From the NCBI GenBank assembly GCA_014802265.1, contig JAAVCP010000071.1, positions 62,001 through 126,000 of the forward strand: a stretch of 64,000 bases of DNA, in the 5' to 3' direction. The position numbers were made by a program, and so were the translations under genes. This document shows positions 57,101 to 64,000 of this stretch, piece by piece (positions within the stretch are counted from its first letter, which is position 1; the number at the start of each line of letters is the position of its first letter). This DNA is from Bacteroides sp. GTDB taxonomy: Bacteria > Bacteroidota > Bacteroidia > Bacteroidales > Muribaculaceae. The notes beneath the pieces are model-generated. The model was given only the letters and a program-made list of their open reading frames with translations. It had not been told where the DNA came from and made no database searches.

Positions 57101-58068
57101 TATTTCTTACGACCGATAAGTTTCTCAGCAAGTTTCTTGAATGCTTCTTTCTCTTCCGCACCAAGCGACGTGGAGTTAAGGGCTTTCAAGGCTTTTGATG
57201 AGTAGTGCCCCACTGCCTTCTTGCATTTCTCGCTCATGCCGAGTTTCTCGAAAAGACGAGTGACAGTCTTGACCCTCATTTCCCCTGAAGGAATCTCATA
57301 AGCAGCCCTAAGAGCAGCGGCAGTTTGGTTGCTTTCCTCAAGGGCAGCCACATAAAGGTAAGTCTTCTTGCCATTATTGATATCGCCGCCGATAGGTTTG
57401 CCAAATGTTGTGGAGTCGCCGAATGTGTCAAGCCAATCGTCCTGAATCTGGAATGCAAGTCCGGTCATTACTCCGTATTCATACATCTTTTGAGCATCTT
57501 CCTCACTTGCACCTCCTATGATGGCTCCAATCTTTACAGCCGCTCCTATAAGTGACCCGGTCTTCCCCGCTATCATTTCAAGATAGTTGGAGAGATTGAT
57601 GGTCTCAGCAGTCTCAAAGTCCATGTCAAGCCTCTGCCCTTCATACACCTTTATTGCCATGTCATTGAAAGTGTCAAGGACTCTGCGCAGCTTGTCGTCC
57701 TCAACTTCAGCAACAAGTTGGGTAGCAAGCGTAAGCATAGTGTCTCCTGAAAGGATGGCTGCATTTTCATCATATTTCTTATGCACTGTGGGGCGACCAC
57801 GACGCACACTGCTCTTATCCATCACATCATCGTGAAGAAGTGTGAAATTATGGAAAGTCTCAATTCCTATTGCCGGACGCATTGCCTTTGTCATATCCTT
57901 GCCAAAAGCATCTGCACCCATCAGCACGAGCACAGGGCGGATTCGTTTCCCACCGGCGGAAAGTGCATACTTTATGGGTTCGTAAAGTGTACTGAGATTG
58001 CCTCCCGGGAATTCGAGGCTTCTGATACCATTCTCAATGTCGGTTGAGTAGTCAGCTATACTTTTCAT
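57100..58068 (-). CDS. Polyprenyl (trans-isoprenyl) diphosphate synthase
   Basis: 322 residues. Aspartate-rich motif 1 in LLHDDVMDKSSVRRG and motif 2 in FQIQDDWLDTFGD, with GGKRIRPVLVLMGADAFG before them. It elongates isoprenyl diphosphates, perhaps making the menaquinone or undecaprenyl precursor; product length cannot be fixed, but the two residues before motif 1 are small. Substrates come from the MEP pathway whose ispE and ispF are in this window. Confidence 0.92.
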   Translation of the reverse strand: MKSIADYSTDIENGIRSLEFPGGNLSTLYEPIKYALSAGGKRIRPVLVLMGADAFGKDMTKAMRPAIGIETFHNFTLLHDDVMDKSSVRRGRPTVHKKYDENAAILSGDTMLTLATQLVAEVEDDKLRRVLDTFNDMAIKVYEGQRLDMDFETAETINLSNYLEMIAGKTGSLIGAAVKIGAIIGGASEEDAQKMYEYGVMTGLAFQIQDDWLDTFGDSTTFGKPIGGDINNGKKTYLYVAALEESNQTAAALRAAYEIPSGEMRVKTVTRLFEKLGMSEKCKKAVGHYSSKALKALNSTSLGAEEKEAFKKLAEKLIGRKK

Positions 58069-58069
58069 C

Positions 58070-58666
58070 TTAATAGTTTATAAACGCATTATATATTTCT
58101 TCCGATAGATCTCTGGTGTGGTCAAGGCGCAGAGCGGTCTTGAATCCTTTAATAAATCTGACGTAAGTGAGAGTGTCGTCAGAACAGGCTGCCTTGAATG
58201 CTTCCAATTCCTCCTTAACATCTTTCACTTGCATACTGTCAGCGCGGATATGATCCACATATTCAAGTCCAAGCTCGTAGCCTAACCTTTTGGGGTCAGA
58301 CAAGCCCGACATGAGATAAATTCTCATCTTGTCGGCAAGTTCAAGATTTGATGAATAATCGTCAAACTCTCGACTGAACAGAATGAGGCTGGAGTCATTG
58401 TAGTTCGCGTAAGCATGAGCCACGGCTATTGCTATGGTGTCGATGCGGATACCGTTAATCTTCCCGAGAGCTCCGTTACATATAAAGCGTGCCACCGAAT
58501 CGGGAGACACCTGCTTCATCATGTAATCAACTTTCGAAGCGTCGTCACGCGAATTGAAATCTTCAGGCAACTGGCATTGTCTGATCTCCGTTTGTATCCC
58601 ACACCCTGTCAGCAAACCTGTTACTGCCAAAGGAAGCAACAAGAGCCGTCTTCGCACCCTATTCAT
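58070..58666 (-). CDS. Lipoprotein of unknown function
   Basis: Start set at 58666 (MNRVRRRLLLLPLAVTG), giving the lipobox GLLTGCG; the longer frame from 58705 adds 13 residues. About 198 residues. After the anchor: DFNSRDDASKVDYMMKQVSP, then a helical region with HAYANYNDSSLILFSREFDDY and YLMSGLSDPKRLGYELGLEY. The helical, all-cytosol-like composition with a lipid anchor matches a conserved Bacteroidales family of unknown role, placed before the polyprenyl synthetase gene. Confidence 0.65.
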   Translation of the reverse strand: MNRVRRRLLLLPLAVTGLLTGCGIQTEIRQCQLPEDFNSRDDASKVDYMMKQVSPDSVARFICNGALGKINGIRIDTIAIAVAHAYANYNDSSLILFSREFDDYSSNLELADKMRIYLMSGLSDPKRLGYELGLEYVDHIRADSMQVKDVKEELEAFKAACSDDTLTYVRFIKGFKTALRLDHTRDLSEEIYNAFINY

Positions 58667-58784
58667 CTTATAATCTGTTAATAATAAATCCAATCTAACC
58701 ATCACGAGCCAGCACTACAATCAGCCCTACCAACCCGTAATCATTAAAATTTGCACAAAATTACAAAAAAAATAGAAAATTTCA

Positions 58785-58814
58785 TTGATAATCGAAATAA
58801 AAGCATTAACTTCG
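58785..58814 (+). promoter_or_regulatory. Promoter of the tRNA-Ser gene
   Basis: TTG (58785-58787), 19 bases, then TAACTTCG (58807-58814), a near match to the consensus, about 50 bases before the tRNA. Confidence 0.55.
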
Positions 58815-58863
58815 CAGCGTGAAACAGAAAAACAATCCTTCAAAGATTGATAAATTCACAAAA

Positions 58864-58951
58864 GGAGTGATGCTCGAGTGGCTGAAGAGGCACGCCTGGA
58901 AAGCGTGTATACGCCAAAAGCGTATCCCGAGTTCGAATCTCGGTCACTCCG
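58864..58951 (+). tRNA. tRNA-Ser (anticodon GGA)
   Basis: 88 bases. Acceptor stem GGAGTGA (58864-58870) pairs with TCACTCC (58944-58950). Anticodon stem CACGC/GCGTG encloses a 7-base loop with GGA at 58898-58900. A long variable arm (about GTATACGCC..GCGTATC) is typical of tRNA-Ser, and TTCGAATC forms the T loop. CCA is not encoded. It reads UCC and UCU. Confidence 0.97.
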
Positions 58952-58956
58952 CAATT

Positions 58957-58985
58957 AGTCCTGTTGTTTATCAGGGCTTTTTTTT
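58957..58985 (+). terminator. Terminator of the tRNA-Ser gene
   Basis: 7-base stem (58957-58963, 58972-58978) with one wobble pair, followed by a run of eight T. Confidence 0.7.
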
Positions 58986-59061
58986 ATACCACACTTAAAG
59001 GTTGGTAAACATTCCGGAAAAAGGTGGCTACCTTAATTATCAGTTTCAAATACCTCCAACT

Positions 59062-60519
59062 ATGGCTTTTACCCCCGGACTACAACAACAGACTCTCTTA
59101 CGCATAGTATTTTACTATCTTTATATCCCACTTGCTATTTTCCTATGCACATGGGTAAAGCTATGGTATAGTCTACCCCTTACCATAATACTCGGCATAT
59201 TACCCCTGACATTGTGCCCCAATCTCAATGCCAAGTCTGTCTCCATTACCAGCCGACAGATCCGCATCACAGTAGCAGTGCTACTGGCATGGGTTATTTT
59301 GTCGGGAATCGGAGGTTTTGTCTGGCAAAATCGCTGGGATCATTCATTTCGGAATGCAGTGTTCAATGACCTGGTGAGCAAATCATGGCCAGTGATTGAG
59401 GGTCAAAATGTTTTAACCTACTACATAGGATTTTGGCTACCTTCTGCAGGGATAGCCAAAATCACGGGATATATGTGGATTGGTCGCTTGTGTCAATTAT
59501 TATATGGGTCTGTAGGTATTATTCTTGCCTTTTTACTAACAATTGAAAAGGTTGGCAATATGAAGATTAGATACCTTCTGCCCTTTATATTATTTTCCGG
59601 TGTTGATATCGTAGGATTATTTTTATCTGGACGATCTTTGCCTCCTAATTTCCATATTGAACTATGGTCTTCATTTGCATTCTGGGAATCAAATACCACC
59701 TTGCTCTTCTGGGTATATAATCAGGCAATCCCCTCATGGGTTGCCACTATGATTATGCTTAATTTCGGCAGACATAACGGAATCGCTGCTCTAACACTAT
59801 GTTTTCTATCAATTTCAGCACCCTTTTCAGTAGTTGGGCTTTTCCCACTGGCATTGTATTATGTCATCTCGCCATATCCCGATAAACATAGGAAACATTA
59901 CATATTGAAATCAGTCTTTTGCCCTGCCAATATTATTAGTCTGTTGGGAATTCTTCCAGTGTTATTATACTTTATGTTCAACAATCAAACTACTGTGACC
60001 ATAAGTTTCGGAAATTTGGGAAGCATATCGAGGATTCAAGACTTTATTTTGATATTAGTAGTAGAGATATTGGTTTTCGGAATTTTCATATACAGGCAAA
60101 TTGTGAAGAATATAGAGTTTTATATTCTTTTCCTTACAACTGTCTTTTGTCTGTTTATCCATATGGGAACATCCCGTGATTTCAATAGCCGGGTTGAGTT
60201 GCCATTAAATTTCTTCATGACAACGCAAATCATGATTTACATCTCAAGATGGGGTAATAAATCACTTGTGACCCGACTCTGTTTTCTCGGCGTATCATTC
60301 CTTGCGGCTTTGACTCCATTTTTAGAAATGAGTCGGATTTTGTATCAATCCGTCAAAATCCCACAATCGGAATATCTTTCCATTGACAAGGAATCTATCT
60401 TTGAGTTTCAAACACTACGCCACAATTTTGTCTCGGACTCGATATATAGTCGTTCTGAACTCCCTTTGGGTTTTAAATTATTTAACTACCCTGATTCACC
60501 TGATAAAAATCATCAGTAA
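59062..60519 (+). CDS. Polytopic membrane protein, possibly a GT-C-type glycosyltransferase
   Basis: About 485 residues from the ATG at 59062 (an upstream in-frame TTG at 59002 is rejected). About eleven membrane segments. A loop after the third has WDHSFRNAVFNDLVSKSWPV followed by YYIGFWLPSAGIAKI, and a later one has SNTTLLFWVYNQAIPSWVA; these resemble the conserved loops of uncharacterised GT-C-like transferases. The acidic DxD-like catalytic pair is not clear, so the enzyme call is inference. Composition is AT-rich, unlike the housekeeping genes. It ends 33 bases before a small membrane-protein gene. Confidence 0.6.
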   Translation: MAFTPGLQQQTLLRIVFYYLYIPLAIFLCTWVKLWYSLPLTIILGILPLTLCPNLNAKSVSITSRQIRITVAVLLAWVILSGIGGFVWQNRWDHSFRNAVFNDLVSKSWPVIEGQNVLTYYIGFWLPSAGIAKITGYMWIGRLCQLLYGSVGIILAFLLTIEKVGNMKIRYLLPFILFSGVDIVGLFLSGRSLPPNFHIELWSSFAFWESNTTLLFWVYNQAIPSWVATMIMLNFGRHNGIAALTLCFLSISAPFSVVGLFPLALYYVISPYPDKHRKHYILKSVFCPANIISLLGILPVLLYFMFNNQTTVTISFGNLGSISRIQDFILILVVEILVFGIFIYRQIVKNIEFYILFLTTVFCLFIHMGTSRDFNSRVELPLNFFMTTQIMIYISRWGNKSLVTRLCFLGVSFLAALTPFLEMSRILYQSVKIPQSEYLSIDKESIFEFQTLRHNFVSDSIYSRSELPLGFKLFNYPDSPDKNHQ

Positions 60520-60552
60520 GAATTTATTTTGAATATTTAGTAATGATTGAAT

Positions 60553-60942
60553 ATGAATTTAGGAACCGGCATAAGGATAGACAACATATTTGGCTACGCA
60601 ACTTTTGATATAGTGGAAGAACATTTCGGCTACTTATCACCTGTGGGTATAATAATAGCAGCCAGTTTGGGTAGTGTGGCTCTTATCCTTGCTCTCCTTG
60701 CCCCATTATGGTTTCCTGGTCTTTCCAAAAGACTTTTAACCCACACGCATACCCGTTGGATTGCCTCCTCACAATTTGGTTGGATTCTACCATTCGCATG
60801 TGCATTTCTTCTCTTACCCATATCCGGATTATTTTCAACAAGCAATTTCACATTCTGGCTTTTCTTATTGTTCGGTTGGGGCTTCTCTGCTATCTTACTC
60901 TATTTTGGGTCACTTATCGACAAAATTACCTCACAACCCTGA
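60553..60942 (+). CDS. Small membrane protein of unknown function
   Basis: About 129 residues from the ATG at 60553 (a TTG two codons earlier is also in frame). Three to four membrane segments (IIIAASLGSVALILALLAPL, GWILPFACAFLLLPISGLF, FTFWLFLLFGWGFSAILLYF). No family recognised. It follows the GT-C-like gene and is probably co-transcribed with it as an accessory partner. Confidence 0.55.
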   Translation: MNLGTGIRIDNIFGYATFDIVEEHFGYLSPVGIIIAASLGSVALILALLAPLWFPGLSKRLLTHTHTRWIASSQFGWILPFACAFLLLPISGLFSTSNFTFWLFLLFGWGFSAILLYFGSLIDKITSQP

Positions 60943-61067
60943 TTCTTACCCGTGGAAGTCTCCACTAATGTAATGACTGTTCTGATACATAGAAGCAGAA
61001 AGAATTATCTGGACCAGCAAAATACGTTAAAAAGTGTTAATCATTTTTTATTGAGATAGATATATCC

Positions 61068-61075
61068 TAACTTTG
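61068..61075 (+). promoter_or_regulatory. -7 element of the repeat-protein gene promoter
   Basis: TAACTTTG about 65 bases before the ATG at 61140; the upstream TTG-like element is poorly spaced. Confidence 0.4.
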
Positions 61076-61139
61076 TATTGAAGTAATCTATATTTCAATA
61101 TTAACCCAATTTGTTTTATCACACTAATAATATTTATCT

Positions 61140-62366
61140 ATGAAACAATTTTACACATTTATGCTTACCGCTTTCGGAGTATTTAGTGCCAATGCAGACT
61201 GGGCACCCACCTCACTACCATGGATTGATGGTCTTGGCACACCTGACTCTCCATATAAAGTTTCCACGGTCACCCATCTTACAGAACTCTCACGCGAAGT
61301 GGCTGAGGGGGAAACCTTTTCGGAAGCTATTTTTGAATTGACTAACAACATTGATTGTGAAGGCGCCACTATTCCGGCTATCGGTGTGCTCGATAAATAC
61401 ACTGTAGAAGGAGAGGCACACGATGAGTCCCGCTATTTTAAGGGTACTTTCTATGGAAATTATAATATCATCGACAACTTTAACCTAACAGATGCCCATG
61501 TACCGGAAGAAAACAAAGAGAGTATAGGAGGAACCGGGCTGTTTGCCTGTGCCACACATGGCACATGGATAGATGGTCTCATCATCGGAGAAAAAGCCAC
61601 TATCAACGGTGGGCTTGTTACCGGCGGATTTATCGGACAGATGAATGGTGGATGGCTTATTAATTGCATGATGTTAGGTACTGTCAACGCCACAGAATTT
61701 TCAGGTGGACTCGTTGGAGTTATGGAAGAAGGATTGGTAAGTGGTTGCATACATGCAGGAGAAATGAATGGCACCACTGACGTTGGAGGCATAGTGGGTC
61801 AGCAAGCAGGTGATTCACGGGTAGAAGTATGTTATAATAAAGGCACAGTCATAGCTTCAGGATTCGGCGGAGCCGGTATCACAGGGGCAATGTATGACAA
61901 TTCGCTAATCGCATATTGCTATAATATCGGCACTATCCAGGGAGAAAGCAATCCATGGCTTGGAGAACCCGATGGACTTACAGCCGATATGGGTCCCAAT
62001 AATACTGTTATAAGCGGCTACAACGTTGAGGAATTGAGTGGTGTAATGACACGCTTCGGAGAAAATCTCACTCCACAAGAACTATGTGATTTTCCGGAAG
62101 GGCTGCATGTACCCCTCGTCGATATGATGTTACCCTATGGAGACATCTTTTTTGTGAAAGATACGGAAGATATCAACAATGGTTTTCCGGTGATTAATTG
62201 GGAAAATTGGTTTGTTAATCATCCAACTGGAATAACGGTTATAGAACCAAACGAGAATAACGCATTACATTATTACGACCTTACAGGACGTGAAATAAAA
62301 CATCCCACGAAAGGTGTAGTCGTTATCGAACGCAGAGGCAATGCCACACGCAAAGTTATTCTTTGA
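61140..62366 (+). CDS. Type IX secreted protein with GLUG-like beta-solenoid repeats
   Basis: 408 residues. Signal peptide (MKQFYTFMLTAFGVFSANA). The middle (about 120-280) has degenerate repeats of about 20 residues built on GGLVG/GGIVG (VTGGFIGQMNGGWLINC, FSGGLVGVMEEGLVSGC, TDVGGIVGQQAGDSRVEVC, GGAGITGAMYDNSLIAYC), which look like a beta-solenoid. The C terminus (ALHYYDLTGREIKHPTKG then VVVIERRGNATRKVIL) is a type IX sorting domain like those at 33.3 and 35.0 kb. The gene is a surface adhesin or binding protein by inference. Confidence 0.75.
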   Translation: MKQFYTFMLTAFGVFSANADWAPTSLPWIDGLGTPDSPYKVSTVTHLTELSREVAEGETFSEAIFELTNNIDCEGATIPAIGVLDKYTVEGEAHDESRYFKGTFYGNYNIIDNFNLTDAHVPEENKESIGGTGLFACATHGTWIDGLIIGEKATINGGLVTGGFIGQMNGGWLINCMMLGTVNATEFSGGLVGVMEEGLVSGCIHAGEMNGTTDVGGIVGQQAGDSRVEVCYNKGTVIASGFGGAGITGAMYDNSLIAYCYNIGTIQGESNPWLGEPDGLTADMGPNNTVISGYNVEELSGVMTRFGENLTPQELCDFPEGLHVPLVDMMLPYGDIFFVKDTEDINNGFPVINWENWFVNHPTGITVIEPNENNALHYYDLTGREIKHPTKGVVVIERRGNATRKVIL

Positions 62367-62398
62367 TTAGAATCATAAATCGCGCTTGTAATCAAGTA

Positions 62399-62431
62399 GG
62401 AGGTAAACACTAATCATAGGTGTTTATCTCC
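62399..62431 (+). terminator. Hairpin terminator of the repeat-protein gene
   Basis: 12-base arms (62399-62410, 62420-62431) with one mismatch and a 9-base loop, 32 bases past the stop. Confidence 0.7.
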
Positions 62432-62477
62432 TTGATGTTTTCGGCTTTTCTCCTTTCATCGGATAATATAAAGTGTT

Positions 62478-62620
62478 GCCCGTGTGGTTAGGTTTTGCCC
62501 TTCATCAGCACCCACGAGCTTTAAGGTTCACTCCCGACACCCTTACCGTTGGCTATACGCTTCCCTCTATCGGGGCACGCTCGGGACTTACACCCATTAG
62601 ATTATGCCCATGTCGGACGA
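62478..62620 (-). mobile_element. Group II intron 5' (domain I) fragment
   Basis: On the minus strand the sequence has the conserved group II intron 5' region: ACATGGGCATAATCTAATGG, then GGGTGTAAGTCCC, then AAGGGTGTCGGGAGTGAACC. These match, from memory, the domain I start of Bacteroides bacterial introns. The intron-encoded reverse transcriptase and domains V-VI are absent, so it cannot splice; it is a remnant cut off near 62478. Confidence 0.7.
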
Positions 62621-62631
62621 ACTAAAACTGC

Positions 62632-62663
62632 ACCCCAAAAGTTTTGTGTTCAACTTTTGGGGT
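62632..62663. repeat. Hairpin with IS3-like terminal sequence
   Basis: 12-base arms ACCCCAAAAGTT / AACTTTTGGGGT (62632-62643, 62652-62663) with an 8-base loop. CCCCAAAAGTT resembles the ends of IS3/IS150-group elements, so it may be an abutted-end scar. It could now act as a terminator. Confidence 0.4.
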
Positions 62664-62695
62664 ATTATCTCTTGGCGGCAGATTCTTCGGGATAG

Positions 62696-63147
62696 CTAAC
62701 CATTCGTCAATTTGTAAGATTTGAAGAAGCGGAAAGCGCATATTTTAAAGAGTTTATCGATTATCATCAGTCTAAAAATATTGTATTGGCATACATTGGA
62801 GATGCAAAGTTCGAAAGGGCAATGGTTGCTTACAATAATTATTTCCTAAACAACGATAAACTTTTGGAGCATGTGGTTCGTACGCTTGCAGACATAATCA
62901 AACTCAACCATAAAAAATGGATATCTCCTCCCTTTGGCAAATACAAACGATTCTGTCAATACATTGGCACAGACACCTACCATTTTACTCCGTTATAGCA
63001 AGGATTGAATTACCTCGTGAGCTTCAAGATGACCCAGTAGTTGGGCATTTTACAAAGAACGTAACAATTTTTCTCAAATTATACGTAACGTTACACCAAT
63101 CGCTTGATGGCAAATCTTTATATTGGCATACATCGACAAATATTTAA
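62696..63147 (+). pseudogene. Broken gene remnant, unidentified
   Basis: From 62696 an open frame without a start codon (it follows an in-frame stop) encodes LTIRQFVRFEEAESAYFKEF and about 80 further residues, ending at 62998. In the next frame, coding-like sequence continues (VIARIELPRELQDDPVVGHF and on to the stop at 63147). A frameshift near 62985-62998 would join the two. This looks like the C-terminal part of a decayed gene. No family is recognised, and the join is inference. It sits just after the intron fragment. Confidence 0.4.
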
Positions 63148-63250
63148 TTATATAACTAAACACTATGTGAAGACATTGCATTTTAGTTAACGACTGAAGT
63201 TTCGTGGAAGGGTTCTTTTCGGTTGTCAGATAAATCAATGAATCTTATTT

Positions 63251-63284
63251 AACAACGCCGCAGGACAAAATCCGCGGCGTTGTT
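63251..63284 (-). terminator. Hairpin terminator of the right-edge operon
   Basis: Perfect 11-base GC-rich arms (63251-63261, 63274-63284) directly after the stop of the 63286 gene. Confidence 0.75.
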
Positions 63285-63285
63285 A

Positions 63286-63861
63286 TTAGAGTTCTTCAAG
63301 TTTATCTTCGTCCTCATCCGGGTAATCTTGAGAAGTATCTGGGAGAAATGACAGGAAGACGCGGAGGAAAGCAGTATCCTTGAAAAAGTAATTGGGATCA
63401 TCTTCCAGCTTTTCTTTGATGAAGTCGAAGCCGAAGTTGGCGTATTGCTCCATAGTGTCCATTAGCTGATCCACAATTTTAGAAGGCTTGATGTCTCCTT
63501 TATCAAGTGCGATCAGGTCAATATCTGTCCTGGCAACAAGAGCGGCAAACATATACTCGCGGAGTCGAGGATATTGAGTTCTGCCAAGTCGGCTTTCTTG
63601 CGTACCCCAGTTGGAGATGGCCCAGCCAAAATGCTTTACCTTGGAGGTGTCATCTACTAAAGGTTTCCTTTGGTCATGATATAGACCTATGAAAAAAGCG
63701 AGAATGAAAACCTCATAACCAGCCCCAAAGGTCTTACCCTTAACTTCGTTATATTTGTTGACTCCTTTGCCGTAATCCGCGAAGACGTTGATTACTGAGT
63801 CTTGGTATTTCTCTTCCCAGTGGGGATTACGTTTACCCCAAAGTTCGTATAGTGATTCCAT
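63286..63861 (-). CDS. Unidentified conserved-looking protein, possibly part of a defence locus
   Basis: 191 residues, soluble, no signal or membrane segment. Visible features: MESLYELWGKRNPHWEEKYQ at the start, FGAGYEVFILAFFIGLYHDQ, then AISNWGTQESRLGRTQYPRL, and an acidic C terminus (DYPDEDEDKLEEL). The aromatic-rich helical character is unlike the housekeeping genes. It lies 3 bases after a truncated gene on the same strand and ends in a strong terminator, so it is the last gene of an operon. The setting (intron and gene remnants) suggests an accessory or defence locus, but this is weak; I do not recognise the family. Confidence 0.55.
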   Translation of the reverse strand: MESLYELWGKRNPHWEEKYQDSVINVFADYGKGVNKYNEVKGKTFGAGYEVFILAFFIGLYHDQRKPLVDDTSKVKHFGWAISNWGTQESRLGRTQYPRLREYMFAALVARTDIDLIALDKGDIKPSKIVDQLMDTMEQYANFGFDFIKEKLEDDPNYFFKDTAFLRVFLSFLPDTSQDYPDEDEDKLEEL

Positions 63862-63864
63862 GCT

Positions 63865-64000
63865 TTATCGGATTTTTTCGATTAGTGTTCTGATTGTCGC
63901 CATGTTCGACTGATCGAAGTTTGGGGCCTTCTTGATGCGATAGACGCTACACGTAAGACCATCAATAGCCGCTTCATTAAGTTTACCCTTTTCGATGAAG
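63865..64000 (-). CDS. C-terminal end of an unidentified protein, cut by the window edge
   Basis: The minus-strand frame is open from 64000 to a TAA at 63865, giving the last 44 or so residues (FIEKGKLNEAAIDGLTCSVY then RIKKAPNFDQSNMATIRTLI, ending EKIR). The start is outside the window. It is 3 bases upstream of the 63286 gene, so they share an operon. No family is recognised. Confidence 0.5.
   Translation of the reverse strand, partial: FIEKGKLNEAAIDGLTCSVYRIKKAPNFDQSNMATIRTLIEKIR

Noticed and set aside
58864-58951. tRNA-Ser as an integration site of an island
   Set aside because: No second copy of the tRNA 3' end and no integrase gene were noticed in the window, so only the location is suggestive.

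Overview
The window is chromosomal DNA from a Bacteroidales bacterium, most likely a gut commensal of the Muribaculaceae type. The support is: a type IX secretion pair (PorU, PorV) with several cargo proteins ending in the matching C-terminal sorting domain; a SusC/SusD outer-membrane uptake locus; a choloylglycine-hydrolase family enzyme; promoters of the Bacteroidetes form (TTG about 20 bases upstream of TAnnTTTG) instead of the E. coli form; few Shine-Dalgarno sites; and long, nearly loopless hairpin terminators. The family-level assignment is inference. Layout: bases 1-2.2 kb hold the end of a coiled-coil protein and a decayed Rpn-type nuclease gene whose 3' end is duplicated in tandem. 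2.2-4.3 kb is an AT-rich type II restriction-modification pair. 4.4-8.5 kb is a SUF iron-sulfur operon (cvpA, sufC, sufD, sufS) in which sufB is absent. 8.6-16.1 kb runs on the plus strand: GH25 lysozyme, porU, rex, a degenerate FAA-hydrolase homologue, porV and ispF. 16.2-28.0 kb runs on the minus strand and is mostly housekeeping: dnaJ-grpE, ispE, a MATE exporter, an S9 peptidase, ribBA, rsmD, a DUF3822 protein, asparaginase, and a DUF1460 protein that has lost its nucleophile. 28.1-32.9 kb (plus) has a SpoU-type RNA methylase, a neuD-neuB-neuC nonulosonic-acid set without neuA, and the choloylglycine-hydrolase-like enzyme. 33-46 kb (minus) is the surface and nutrient region: two type IX cargo proteins (one a C10 cysteine protease), a Calx-beta lipoprotein, SusD, SusC with a long potentially structured leader, a SPOR lipoprotein and a GH13 amylase. 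46-58.7 kb is cell-envelope and housekeeping: lipoproteins, rsmI, a PBP4-type peptidase, an AI-2E-type transporter, two CPA2 antiporters, tatD and a polyprenyl synthetase. 58.8-64 kb, after a tRNA-Ser(GGA), becomes accessory: a GT-C-like membrane protein with a small partner, a repeat-rich type IX cargo protein, a group II intron fragment, a broken gene, and the start of an unidentified two-gene operon cut by the window edge. How the parts connect: PorU and PorV would export and anchor the C10 protease and the other cargo. SusC/D and the periplasmic or surface GH13 enzyme would feed on glycans. ispF, ispE and the polyprenyl synthetase belong to isoprenoid synthesis, and dacB and GH25 act on peptidoglycan. 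Most notable for follow-up: an inverted pair of about 80-base repeats (about 90% identical) around the cargo gene at 33.3-34.7 kb, with a related palindrome beside the Rpn locus; the missing sufB; the metal-ligand-less FAA homologue embedded in the type IX cluster; the DUF1460 pseudoenzyme; the unassigned restriction enzyme; the folded susC leader; and the unknown gene pair at the right edge. No CRISPR array, prophage or rRNA was seen. Nothing could be searched against databases, so family calls rest on recognised motifs.
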